DNA of 64,000 bases from Pleurodeles waltl. Its lineage: Eukaryota; Chordata; Amphibia; Caudata; Salamandridae. Positions 44,235 to 54,058 of this stretch are shown here, one piece after another. Below the pieces are notes generated by a model that saw nothing but the letters and a program-made list of their open reading frames with translations, searched no databases and was not told the origin of the DNA. The position numbers and the translations under genes are program-made. Position 1 is the first letter of the stretch. The number at the start of each line of letters is the position of its first letter. Where the stretch lies: NCBI RefSeq assembly GCF_031143425.1, contig NW_027150042.1, positions 62,001 through 126,000 on the forward strand, given 5' to 3'.

Positions 44235-44422
44235 TGGCAGTTCGGTCTGGATTGTTCCCATGAGGAACAGGGTCAAGACTGATTTGCATATGGCTGGGCC
44301 CAAACTGGGGTGGCATGGTGAGCAAAAGAACGATGGATTAAACCCAGATCTATGACTGGGGGTGAGTGTTTGACAATGTTCAGCATTCCGTCCATCACTT
44401 GTTGTTTTTGACTCTCTCATCT

Positions 44423-45446
44423 ATACAGATACTCATGGACACAATTGAACACTACTCACATGTCTCAGGATACAAACTATATAGAAACAAATCCTAGGTG
44501 AAATCACTGAACCCGTAAGGCTCTAAAACCTTGATAGGCGATTCGGGACTAATCTGGCAACCAAAATACATAAAGTACTTAGGAATAGAGTTTGGGTCGG
44601 ATTTAATTGACACTCGGAATCATAATGAGCATCTAATCCTTCAAAAAATAAAACATTTACTAGAAGGCTGGTCACCAAAATTTATTACCTGGTGGTATCG
44701 CATCGAAACAATAAAAATGATGATATCCCCCATGGTTAATTACCTAATGCTTCCCTTGTCACTCACCGATGACTTCTACCATAAACTAGATAAAATGATT
44801 AATAACTTTATATGGCAAGGAAAGAAGCCTAGAATAGCCTTACACAAATTTAGACTCCCCAAAAAACTGGGTGGCCTCAACCTACCTAATTTTAAAAATT
44901 ACCAATCAGCTTTCCTTGCCAATCAAGGCACCTATTGGCTCTCACCCTGATAAACTACTCTCCAATATGACTTAAAGTGGAAAAAGCAATTTTGGGAAAC
45001 CTAGACCCGGCAACTCTACTCACATCTACTGACAAGCACATACCATACTCTAAATATATCTTTAGGAATACCAAACATGCACTACTTTTAATTGATAACA
45101 GATTGCAAGCTAAACTGAAATCCTCCAATCTTGTTTCTCTTTGGCACAACCCAAATATCAAGTATTAGGATCAGACTCTTCACTGACAATCATGGATAAA
45201 CAAGGGTATTTAATACCACAAACAATTTGTGAATCTGCAAGAAATTTATCATATTGAGCACCAGGAATTCTATAACTTTCTCAAAATAAAAGTAGCACTG
45301 TCCAAGTCTCACTCTCTCCCCAATGACCCTTCAGCCCTTTCTTTACTTTTAAAAGACATGGTCACCAGGTATCTAGAATTTAACAGTTTTTGCAACCACA
45401 AGCTACCAATCATTTTAGAAAGACTTTAAAATTCTGGAATGACCAC
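44423..45446 (+). pseudogene. L1 ORF2 RT 3' part and C-terminal region (copy 2)
   Basis: Resumes the L1 frame exactly where the array interrupted it: LMDTIEHYSHVSGYKLYRNK then stop (44485). Frame 44531-44950 reads KYIKYLGIEFGSD, LLEGWSPKFITWWYRIETIK, then INNFIWQGKKPRIALHKF and KKLGGLNLPNFKNYQSA, the RT thumb and connecting segment typical of L1 ORF2. Frames 44977-45168 and 45229-45429 carry less conserved C-terminal sequence. Stops at 44485, 44950, 45168 and 45429 show decay. The DNA element at 45451 interrupts it. Confidence 0.85.
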
Positions 45447-45450
45447 TCTA

Positions 45451-46076
45451 GGATCATCATTATGAACTCAGTGGGAAAACCCACCGAGTTCGGTGCTGGC
45501 GGTCAACAAAATACCGCCAGCGAGTTAAAGACCCCGTCGGCCACATTATGAACATTCTGCTGGGCCGACGGGCGGAAACAGGGTTTCCGCCAGCCGGCCC
45601 AGCGGAATGCAGGGTCTGTAGCTGTACATTGACGCCAGCTCCACATGGAACCAGTGGCAATGTAGCAGTGTGGCGGATGCAGCAGAACCCATCGCGCATG
45701 GTACTCCCCATAAATCGGACAGTGACATGGGTGACAGGGCTGTGCACGGGGTCCCTGCACTGCCTATGTCAAGTGCATGGGCAGTGCAGGGGTCCCCAGG
45801 GCGAGCCGAGGCACCCATTCCTCCAGCCTTTCCCTGGAGGGGAAACCGCCAGGGAAAGGCTGGTGGAATCAGGTACATTATCTGGCGGGCTGTGCTGCTT
45901 GCAGCTCTGCCCTGTCGGATATGTAACTCCGCCATCGCCAGGCTGCCTGGCGGCAGAAGCATGGCAGTGGCAGAGTTACACCAGTGGCGGTTCTGGCGGT
46001 TCTTTATTATATGGTGGTCTGGGCCACCATGCCGGTGGCGGTAATTACCACCACTGCTGTGTTCATAATGAGGGTC
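45451..46076. mobile_element. Non-autonomous DNA element in L1 copy 2 ORF2
   Basis: Terminal inverted repeats GATCATCATTATGAAC and GTTCATAATGAGGGTC (14 of 16 positions compatible). The body is GC-rich with CTGGCGGT/ACCGCCAG, GGCGGAAAC/GTTTCCGCC and GGCGGTAATTACC palindromic motifs. It resembles 39146-40106 without the CA-rich core. L1 coding sequence flanks both sides. The several 80-205-codon frames here, on both strands, reflect the inverted GC-rich composition. Confidence 0.7.
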
Positions 46077-46638
46077 TAAATCTGTAATTACAGATCCAGA
46101 ATGGACAAAAATTTGGAGATCAGTGACTTTACATAAAATCACCCCTATACTCTTGTAAACCAACTTTTGGATATTACATAATATTTAGTGAACGCCTTCA
46201 CGCCTACACGTAATGCACATAGCAGATACACCTACTTGTTGGAACTGCCAGGAGGAGAAAGGAGACCTACCTCATCTGAGTTTGTACTGCAAACAGGTCC
46301 AGAAATTCTGGACTGAAGTCTTCTTTTTTATCTCCAAACTATTCCATGTTAAGCCTGAAAACAGTTTCTCATGTTTAATCACCGTTTTTCTAGATCCTAA
46401 TATCAAAACCGAATTGGACCGCCTACCTTCTGCTCACAGCAGCAATCAAATCTGTTACCACTAATTGGAAATCTACACACAAAATCGTTTTTACATCATG
46501 GTTAATTTGGATTATTCAAATCCGCAGAGTGGATAACACTGCTCTCCAATGTTCTCTGTGGAAAACACACTCATATAGCATGTGGCGCTCCTTGGATACA
46601 TTTTTTGCTTCCAACAAATCACCATGAACAAATTTCTA
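46077..46638 (+). pseudogene. L1 ORF2 C-terminal cysteine motif and 3' region (copy 2)
   Basis: The L1 frame resumes with ITDPEWTKIWRSVTLHKITP. Frame 46213-46464 gives ADTPTCWNCQEEKGDLPHLS then LYCKQVQKFWTEVFFFISKLF (split here at the join), the C-x2-C...H...C motif and following KFW segment at the end of L1 ORF2 proteins. The rest, to 46638, is degraded C-terminus and 3' UTR. L1 copy 3 is inserted at 46653, and the 3' UTR continues at 53751. Confidence 0.85.
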
Positions 46639-46652
46639 GACCTTATTCTAAA

Positions 46653-47125
46653 AAAAAAATTGTAAACTTTTTTTTAATCTGTTTATTAGTTTTTTTAACA
46701 ACGCTTACAATTCGCTGAGTATATCTCCACATTCTTGTGCCAGTTTATCATTACATTTAACGTATCATTACGATTTACATATTGTGTCGGTAGATCGTTC
46801 AATGTGCAATCTGTTGACAAATAAAGCAGCAAAATTTAAAAGAAAAAAAAAATTTGAAATGAAACAACCAAGAGAAAACCTACTGTAAAACTTAATAACA
46901 GATAACGCCATGTATTCGTTGTCTTGTTTGTGTGTGTTACTTATTTATATCCAGTATTATGTGGGGAAATAATCCGATGGAGAGGAGGGAGGGGCATATT
47001 GAGGGGGGGTGGGCGTATAGACCAGGGTCAGTTGTGGGTATGAGTCTGTTATTTGCATGTTGACTAATCCTCGAGGGTAAGTGGCATTCAGGCATGCTTG
47101 TTTCTAGATTGGAGGAATATCCAAT
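46653..47125 (-). other. L1 copy 3 3' UTR
   Basis: Follows the ORF2 stop. Near its end the sense strand reads CTAATAAACAGATTAAAAAA (AATAAA signal) and then A/T runs to the target duplication at 46652. A G/C-rich stretch (GGGGGGGT on the plus strand near 47005) is also present. Confidence 0.7.
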
Positions 47126-50100
47126 TCAAGGGGGTCGGATATCGTCTTTTTGTTCCAGCTGTTCTATGATAGAATCCCATATATCTGCCCCTTTGATTTC
47201 CACTCCGCTGTCACGTAGTGTAATTAGCACTTGTGTTTCAGCTTTAGACCAGTGTAGCATCTCTTGTGCCCAACGGTGTATGTTGGGTGCACTGGGTGAT
47301 TTCCATTGTATTGCAATTAGGCGCTTGAGTACAATAAACGCAAGGTCTGCGCTTCTGTGTTTTTGTTTGTCTGCCCCTTTTCGTGTGCGTATTCCTAATA
47401 GGCAGGACTCTGGAGAGGGGAGAAGGGGTAGTCTCAACCAGGTGGCTGTTTGTGCCATTGCTTCCTGCAATATGCGATATACCGGTGGGCAGCTCCATGT
47501 CATGTGTAAAAAATCTGCTTCCGGTGTCTTGGGCATTCCGGATTAGATTGTGAGAACATGCATTTTATTCTTGCTGGGGTAAGGTAGGTCTGGTGTAGAT
47601 AATTGAGTTGGGTGTACCGGAAACGGGCAATACGTGATATTTCTTTTGTATTTGTTAGTGCCATGTTCCATTGTTTTGTGTGTAGAGGTGTATGTAGCGC
47701 CGTCTCCCATCTATTTTTTGCTTGAGTTTGGGCCTCCTCTGGGTGATTCTGTTGGGTACGGTATATCCAGGATATATCTGCTTGTGTGCCTGTCCCTGTC
47801 AATAATTCATGAAGTATTGGTGCTGTGTTAGGTTCATTGCTGCCATTGCTCCATGTTCTGCGCACCACTTGTTGTAGTGTCCTATATGTGAGAAATTCGC
47901 CTTTACCCAGGTTGAACATGTCCGTCAGTACTTCATATGTTAAGAAATGTCCTTCTTCAAATTGTGTTCATGCCTTTATCTACCCAATTGGTTAATTTGA
48001 ATCGTCGCATTATATTGTTTAGACACGGGGTAGCTAGTAATGGGATTTTGGGTGAATATGGTGATTTGCGCCCTGTTATCATTACATATTGACGCCATAT
48101 CCAGTCCGCCATTCCCAGTAGTTAATTGTCGGTATACGTTGGTTTGTCTCGACTAATGAGCCAGTGCATCACGTTCGTTTGCCCTGTTAGGGTGTTTATC
48201 ATTTGACTTTCTGAGCCGTTTGTGTTACATGCCCAGTCCATTATCCAATGTATTTTTGCTGCTGGGTAGTATAGTTCGAATTGGGGTGCTCCCATCCCTC
48301 CCTTCTCTAATGGCAAGTATGTCTTAGCTGGGGTCTACTCGGCGGCGACCCGTCTTCCATATCAAGTCTGTTAGCAGGCTGGATAGAGGCGCAAAGTAGC
48401 TCTTGGGGAGCTTAAGTGGTAGTGCCGAGAAATAATATAAAATACGTGGTAATATGATCATTTTGGCTATGGCTACTCTTCCCATGGGTGAGAGTGGAAG
48501 TGAACACCAGAAGGGCATTGAGTTTCTTATCGCCCTGATCGTTCGATCTAGGTTACCTTCTCTGAGGTCTTGTTCACTGTGGTAGATTTGTACCCCTAAG
48601 TACTTGAAAGTGGTGTAACACCACTGTAGCTTATGTGTGGAGATTATTTCTCTGTGGGGGTCTGGGATTAATTGCATCGGGAACAGGCATGACTTTGACC
48701 AATTCACCTGTAGTCTCGATATGTCCCGAATGTGTTTAGCAGGTGCAATATGTCTGGTAGGGATTCCGAGCGATTGCGCAGATATATCAGTGTGTCATCT
48801 GCAGATAGAGAGATGACCTTATGTGCCCCTCTGTCGGGGTTGCCCCATTTTGGAGCCTCCTGTCGTAGGCGCGCTGCTAATGGTTCTATTGCTATTGCGA
48901 ATAGCAGCAGTGACAATGGGCATCCCTGTCTGGTTCCTCTGCCTATTACGAATTTCCCTGATGTGATTTTGCCTGTCTTCACTCTTGCTTTCGGATCTGC
49001 ATATAGTATTTTTATCCATCTTATGAATGAACTGCCGAAGCCCATATTTTTGAGGGATCTCAGCAGGTATGGCCAGCCCAGTGTATCAAATGCCTTTTCT
49101 ATCTCCAGTGATACTGCCGTCCTTGTGTAATCTAGCTCTGGTGTTTCAGTTATGAGACGTAGTAGGCATCTGATATTTGAATGTGTGCTGCGACCAGGCA
49201 TGAAACCAGATTGGTCCGGGTGGATTAGTGTTGGCATTGATGGGAGAAGGCGGTTTGCTAGTACCTTCCCTAGTAATTTACAGTCAGAATTTAATAGTGA
49301 CAATGGTCTATATGACCGGACATCTAATGGGTTGCGTCCTTTCTTGTGGAGGACCACTCTAGTTGCCTCGCGCTGTGACTCTGGGAGGTGTCCTTTTTCG
49401 AATGCCTCTTGCAGCATTACTAAATATGGTGCCATCGCTTGTTTTGCAAAGCCCTTTTAGTACTGGGAGTCCATCTCCACCTGGGGCTTTATTATGTGCC
49501 ATTTGTTTCAGCACCTGTTGGATCTCGTCCAATTCAATGGGTTTTTCTAGTTCTGCCAGTTGTTCTTCTGACAGTTTAGTTAGTTGGAGCTTCTGGAAAA
49601 ATTCACTTATTTGTCGTTCGGACAGGAGGGTTGCTTTGTATAATGTTGCATAGTATTGTTTAAAAGTCTCATTGATTTCTATCTGTGTATTGATTATGTT
49701 GCCCTCCTTCGTACAGCTGGCATTTATGGTGGAATGTTGTTGTTTGCCGTTTAGTAACCAGGACAACAACCTGCTGGATCGGTCACCTTCAACATGTATT
49801 CGTGCTATGTAGTGGCGGTAATCGTATTTCCGTAACGGCGCATCCGTTTCAGCCCATTGTTTTTTCAGTTTGATCATATTTTCTGCTCCCTCCCCATTTT
49901 GTCCCATTGTCTTCTCTGCCTCCCTCATTGCCCTCTCAATATCACACAGTTCCTTATGTAGTGTCTTCCCTACTCCTCCTGATGTGGTCATGCATAGGCC
50001 CCTTATCACCACCTTGTGGCTGTCCCATTCTATTGCTTTTGACAATGCCGTGTTTGTGTTTTTTTTAAAGTATGGTCTATGCCCTCTGCTAGTTCCTCTC

Positions 50101-51109
50101 GGAAGGGGGGGGTCACTTAATAAGGGTGGCTGTAAGCGCCAGGTAGGCGTGTTCGTGTGTGTTCTACCCCAACGTATCGTAGACACTAGGGAGCAGTGGT
50201 CTGATATCGTTTTAGCCAGGTAGGTTGCCTTGATTAGCAATTTTGTGAGTTCGCTCGTGCATAATTGCAAGTCTATACGGGTATGTAGTTGGTGTACCAG
50301 GGAGAAATATGAGTACTCTCTGTCCGTGGGATGTAGGTTCCGCCATGCATAGTCTAATCCTCTATCTGACATCCAGTTCTGCAGTGCTTGTGACAGTCTC
50401 CTGCTTAGGGCACCTTCTAGTGGGGGTGTGATCTATCCATATTAGTATCTGGTGTGCAGTTGAAATCTCCTCCCCATATGCTAGGGATCAGTGGGTCCCA
50501 TGTTAGTGCTGCATAAGTGGACTGCAAGAAATCTATCTGTTTAGTATTGGGTGCGTATATACCTGTGATGCTCAGTTGTTTACCGTCCAGCTCCCCTCTT
50601 AAGTGAACATATCTGCCATCTTTATCTATTTGTGTGTGTTCCACTGTGTAGGGGACATTGGGGGCTATCCATATCGGTACGTCTCTTGTGTTCGTCGATG
50701 TGTTAGTGCCGTATATCTTTCCTGACCATATCGTGGCTAATTTATTTAGATCTTCAGTTGTTAGGTGTGTCTCCTGTAATGTTGCTATATGAATTTTATG
50801 GCGTTTGAGATAGTTATAGATTCTATTGCATTTATTTATATTGGCCACCCCCCTAACATTCCAGGCTAAAATACTGTATGGAGCCAGTGTTAGTTTTGTG
50901 TCGCTCGGTAGTTTCACTGCAGTGATTATAGATCCTTTAAGATTTAGCATCCTCCCTCTGAGTCCCCTACCCCCTGAGCATATCATCTGTGACCACAGTT
51001 GGGATATACGTATTGGCGTATTATCATTAACAAAAACCAAAACCTTAACCATAACAAACTGTGTGGCACAACCGGTGCCATGCTTTACATTACTGAGCTT
51101 CAGGTCCAT
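47126..51109 (-). pseudogene. L1 ORF2 protein (copy 3), near-complete with frame breaks
   Basis: Pieces in order on the minus strand: 51109-50417 endonuclease (ILAWNVRGVANINKC, IATLQETHL, SIWGGDFNC). 50372-49359: endonuclease end (HTRIDLQL, KTISDHCSL) and linker to MAHNKAPGGDGLP. 49435-48704: RT (SYRPLSLLNSDCKLL, HPDQSGFMPGR, EIEKAFDTLGW, RGTRQGCPLS, SLSADDTLIYLR). 48707-48324: thumb (FKYLGVQIYH, GRVAIAKMIILPRILYYF). Then 48316-48122 and 47919-47500. Last is 47536-47126 with a C-terminal HMTWSCPPVYRIL motif. The catalytic ADD is intact, while the first palm Asp is in an altered EIEKAFD context. At least four frame breaks (near 50400, 49440, 48320, 48000) inactivate it. Confidence 0.92.
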
Positions 51110-51434
51110 ACGGTGACCCCGCTGGGTGTGGGGACGTGGTCAATGGGGGATCCGGGCCAGCGATCGACCTTGGCCCACATGGATGATTTTGTATCCCTGC
51201 GCGTCTCGGTCGTCCAGGTTTCTAGCTTTTTCCTGCGCTTGGAGCTAGTTCATACGTGTCGGCCTTTCTGGGTGTCCAACTGCTGTGCGCATTCTCAGAG
51301 GAATATAATCTGTCCTGTATATGTTGGTTTATGTATCGTTCCCGGTCTGCCCCAGGCCGATTATGCCTGCCGTTATTCTGGTATGACGCTTGCTTATATA
51401 GTGGCTTAGTTTTTCCTAGCTTGTTTGTGCGGTT

Positions 51435-52571
51435 TCATATGTCATCTGCTGTGCATGGGGTCAGAGCGGTACCGGGCATGAGTGATGAAGAAGGGGGACT
51501 TTGGTAATCTCGTGAGGAGTTTGAATCCGAGTCTCTGTTTTCAGTTCTGGGTGATGGTTGAGCAGATGTGAATGTAGTTGCCACTTTAAGGACCTGTGCC
51601 TGTGCATCTGCAGCCTGTGATTTTGTTGGCCTGGCTAGGGCCCTAGTGGTGGTTTTTTTCTTTCTTCTGGGGCGCTGCTCCAGCCACTCGTTGCGTCTGT
51701 CCGGTTCCGTCACTGGGTCCACCAGACCCTTGGCATGTAGCCATGTCCACGTATCTTCTGCTGATGGAAAGAAGAGAGTCCTGTCACCATCTATTACTCT
51801 CAGTCTAGCCGGGAAGAGGAGGGAGTAGGCAATATTCTTGTCACAAAGAATCTGCTTCACTCTTGTGAAGGTAGCACGTTTGCGTTGGACTTCCATTGTG
51901 TGGTCAGGGTATGCTGTTATCTCGACGTTCGCCATTCGTACAGGGCTTTTGTTTCTGAAGCTTTGCAGTACTTGATCTCAGTCCCTAAAGTTTAAGAACC
52001 TCGCTATCAGCAGACGGGGCGGAGCACCCGGCCGGGGCGGTCCACCTGGGACTCTGTGTGCGCGTTCTATTACTAGTGACTGTGTAATGGTTTGAGGTAG
52101 TACTGTATCTTTGAGCCATTGCTCCAGGTAGTGTTCAGCGTTCGGGAGTTCCAGTCGCTCCGGGACCCCTAGGAACCTTACATTATTCCTACGTGAGCGG
52201 CTTTCAGCGTCCTCCGCTCTGCGTTGTAGTGATGCTATGTCATTTTCCATGCATTGGATTTGAGCTTTCATCTCAATTATTGCTGGTTGGGCCGTTTCGA
52301 GTGCCGACTCAGTGGTGGTGACTCTCTCCGCCAGTTTCCTTTGATCGGTGCGAAGAAGGTTGACTTCCAGTACCACTGAATCTATTTTTCCCTCTAATGA
52401 GGTCTTCGTGTCTAATACCGCTTGTAGCACTTTAGTGAATTGTGAAGAGTGAGCGGCCAAAGTTTCAGACATCTTTCGTAAGGCATCAGTTTGAGTGCCC
52501 ATTTCTCCTTCGAGGTGGGTTGTCTCAGTCTCTGTGTTTGGGTGTGTTTTCGGAGATTTTGATTTGCCCAT
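51435..52571 (-). pseudogene. L1 ORF1 protein (copy 3), one in-frame stop
   Basis: Starts with ATG at 52571 and stays in one frame to a stop at 51435, interrupted only by TGA at 51978-51980. N-terminal 30 residues are polar. Residues about 30-120 form a coiled coil (KIDSVVLEVNLLRTDQRKLA, MKAQIQCMENDIASLQRRAE). Then SRRNNVRFLGVPERLELP opens the RRM, followed by LVIERAHRVPG and LIARFLNFRD, then the C-terminal domain (VEITAYPDHTMEVQRKRATF, LRVIDGDRTLFF). The tail is Ser/Pro-rich and basic. Trimeric RNA-binding ORF1p is required for L1 mobility. The TGA follows the conserved NFRD and fits decay of a CpG-containing Arg codon. Confidence 0.92.
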
Positions 52572-53736
52572 ATTTATTTGCGCCGTGGTAGCGTTGTTTA
52601 TTGTGCAAAGCGGCGGTTGTCCTGGTACTACTGTGTATTGTATTTGGTTTGCGTGGCGTGGTACACCCCTGAGTTTGCTTCAGCTTCGTCTTGTTTCTTT
52701 TTTTGCTCTACCTCCCTCATGTCTATCCTCTGGATTTATGCGTATTTAAGCTGTGGTGTTAAAGTTCAGATGGAGCCTAGGATATTGAGTGGTCACGGTT
52801 CGCTGCCGGTTTCTGTGGAAATTTGCTGGGTTTATTCACTAGGCTCTTCTATTTTCTCTGTCTCCCCCCCCCCTTTCTTCTATTTTCCTGTCTGATCTCT
52901 CTTTTTCCACTTCCTCATATCTTCTTTCTTCCTTTTTTCTCTTATTTTCCTTTCTTCTTTCTTTCCCTCCGGTGCACTTCTTTCTTCCGCCCCACGTAGC
53001 CGGCTCAGCGTGGGGAAAAATGTCAGAGGGGCCCCCCTCCGCCTCCTTGTCTCGCCGCTCCGATCGCGGCTTGCTGCTACAGCTGCTATTTTATTGGTGC
53101 CCTCCTCCGGTTATCTCATCCCGAGGGCAGCACCAGCTTTGTCCTCGATGGGAGGGCCGCGCTCGCGGATCGCGGCGTCGTCTTGGCCACTGGTCGCAGC
53201 CCTGTCCTTCTTTGGGGGGGGGCACTTCATTAGCGGACGCGGGTGCCATAGGGCATCAAGGGGGTGAGTCTTTTTTTTCTTTACTTCGGTGTCTCGTTCA
53301 ACTCGGGACCCAACTTGTGCCCCAAGCGCGCCCCCCGTCCTCGCGTAGGGGCCGCCGCCGAATTGCCCTGACCTCCTGGAGGGAAAAATCCTACCTGCCT
53401 CTGGGGGGGCATCGTCCCGCCTCGTCTCTTCCGCGGGCCGGTGCGGTCCTCCGGGTATCTGGCGCCGCCCCCGCTGCTAGGCAACGTCTGGCGAAGGCGA
53501 GGCCTCTCCTTGCTCGTCCAGGCTCGTACGAGGGGCTGCGCAGCGCCGTCCTCTTGAGTCATCGCTGTTCTTTTTTTTTCAGGCGGTGATCCCTGCCAAA
53601 GACTCATGTTGTCCCCGCGCAGCCGATTTTAGGTGCAGACGGCTGCAGGGACACCTGTATTTTGACGATTAGTGGTGGGCCGTGAGCGGAGCTCAGATCA
53701 CACGTCCGTTCCGGCCGCCATGTTAGCCACGCCCCT
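52572..53736 (-). promoter_or_regulatory. L1 copy 3 5' UTR and internal promoter region
   Basis: About 1.16 kb between the element's 5' end (53736) and the ORF1 start. 52990-53700 is GC- and CpG-rich, in sharp contrast to the AT-rich surroundings, and a pyrimidine-rich tract lies at 52860-52970 (plus strand). L1 5' UTRs hold an internal promoter. The overlapping long plus-strand frame 52972-53589 is a by-product of GC content. Confidence 0.75.
53713..53724 (-). promoter_or_regulatory. YY1-like site at the L1 copy 3 start
   Basis: The minus strand reads AACATGGCGGCC, 13-24 nt from the element's first base. It matches the YY1 core (ANATGGCGGC) that sits at almost the same offset in human L1 and fixes the start of transcription there. 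Confidence 0.65.
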
Positions 53737-53750
53737 GACCTTATTCTAAA

Positions 53751-54058
53751 TGACACCCAAGTGCACTTAACCCTCAACCTTTCTATCACATTCAGTAATT
53801 GGTACCTCACAACAATATCATGCCGAATATTACTCTATTTCTTTATCTTCTCTCGTCACGCTTCTAGCATCTCATTTATGTTATCTTCTCTTTGTATTTC
53901 TCTACCCAATATAATTCAGAATTACACATGTATGTGTATAGAGCTTTGATCTCATTTCTTTGCTGTTCTACATTGCCTAAGACAAGCAATATATGTACCG
54001 AATGCTGTAATTTTTTGTGTTAAATTATAAAAGAATAAAAATATTTTTGAACTAAAAC
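53751..54058 (+). other. L1 copy 2 3' UTR end
   Basis: Continuation of the host L1 beyond the copy 3 insertion. It ends with AATAAA at 54034-54039 and AACTAAAAC before the 15-bp target duplication at 54059. The tail is short, suggesting an eroded poly(A). Confidence 0.75.

Larger units (their letters stand above)
42338..44409. mobile_element. Hammerhead-ribozyme tandem array (retrozyme / newt satellite-2-like) as a single insertion
   Basis: A 2,072-bp insertion flanked by GACTCTCTCATCT at 42325-42337 and 44410-44422 (13 bp, 14 if the next A counts). It holds about 6.4 copies of a 322-bp monomer. The left arm (42338-42977, two units) has the ribozyme on the minus strand and the right arm (42978-44409, about 4.4 units) on the plus strand. 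AACAGGGTC recurs at 42978, 43300, 43622, 43944 and 44266, exactly 322 apart. Both outer ends stop at the same monomer site, CACTTGTTG(TTG)nTTTT. Units are nearly identical. Length, octamer ATTTGCAT and hammerhead recall newt satellite 2, which as I recall is transcribed and self-cleaving. Hammerhead-bearing tandem retrotransposons are called retrozymes. Confidence 0.9.
46653..53736 (-). mobile_element. Full-length L1-type LINE (copy 3) inserted in copy 2
   Basis: A 7,084-bp minus-strand element flanked by GACCTTATTCTAAA at 46639-46652 and 53737-53750 (14 bp). On its sense strand: GC-rich 5' UTR of about 1.16 kb, ORF1 (about 378 codons), ORF2 (about 1,300 codons in pieces), 3' UTR of about 470 bp with AATAAA and A-runs at the end. 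It is younger than the host L1: ORF1 has one stop and ORF2 only a handful of frame breaks. The 5' end is complete, since it starts GGGGCGTGGCTAACATGGCGG at the target duplication (21 bases counted as 46653-side complement of 53716-53736). Confidence 0.92.
36314..54058 (+). mobile_element. Full-length L1-type LINE (copy 2) with nested insertions
   Basis: Bounded by a 15-bp target duplication AAAAATAGCAGTGCA at 36299-36313 and 54059-54073. It starts GGGGTGTGTGGCTTAG and ends after AATAAA (54034-54039) and a short A-rich tail. Order: 5' UTR with 171-bp monomers, ORF1, inter-ORF spacer, ORF2 (endonuclease, RT, C-terminal cysteine motif), 3' UTR. Four later insertions lie inside: DNA elements at 39146-40106 and 45451-46076, the hammerhead array 42338-44409, and L1 copy 3 at 46653-53736. 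Subtracting these leaves about 7.0 kb, a normal full length. Both ORFs are broken. Confidence 0.9.

Noticed and set aside
42338..44409. CRISPR-like regular spacing
   Set aside because: The whole 322-bp unit repeats; there are no unique spacers, and the genome is eukaryotic.
42209..44420. Repeated 124-codon and 64-codon frames
   Set aside because: Identical frames recurring every 322 bp inside the hammerhead monomers; non-coding ribozyme RNA is the better explanation.
45546..46163. 205-codon minus and 179-codon plus frames
   Set aside because: Overlap on both strands within a GC-rich inverted-repeat DNA element; no domain.
52972..53607. 205-codon plus-strand frame in GC-rich DNA
   Set aside because: Antisense to the L1 copy 3 5' UTR; Arg/Ser/Pro-rich composition expected from CpG-rich DNA.
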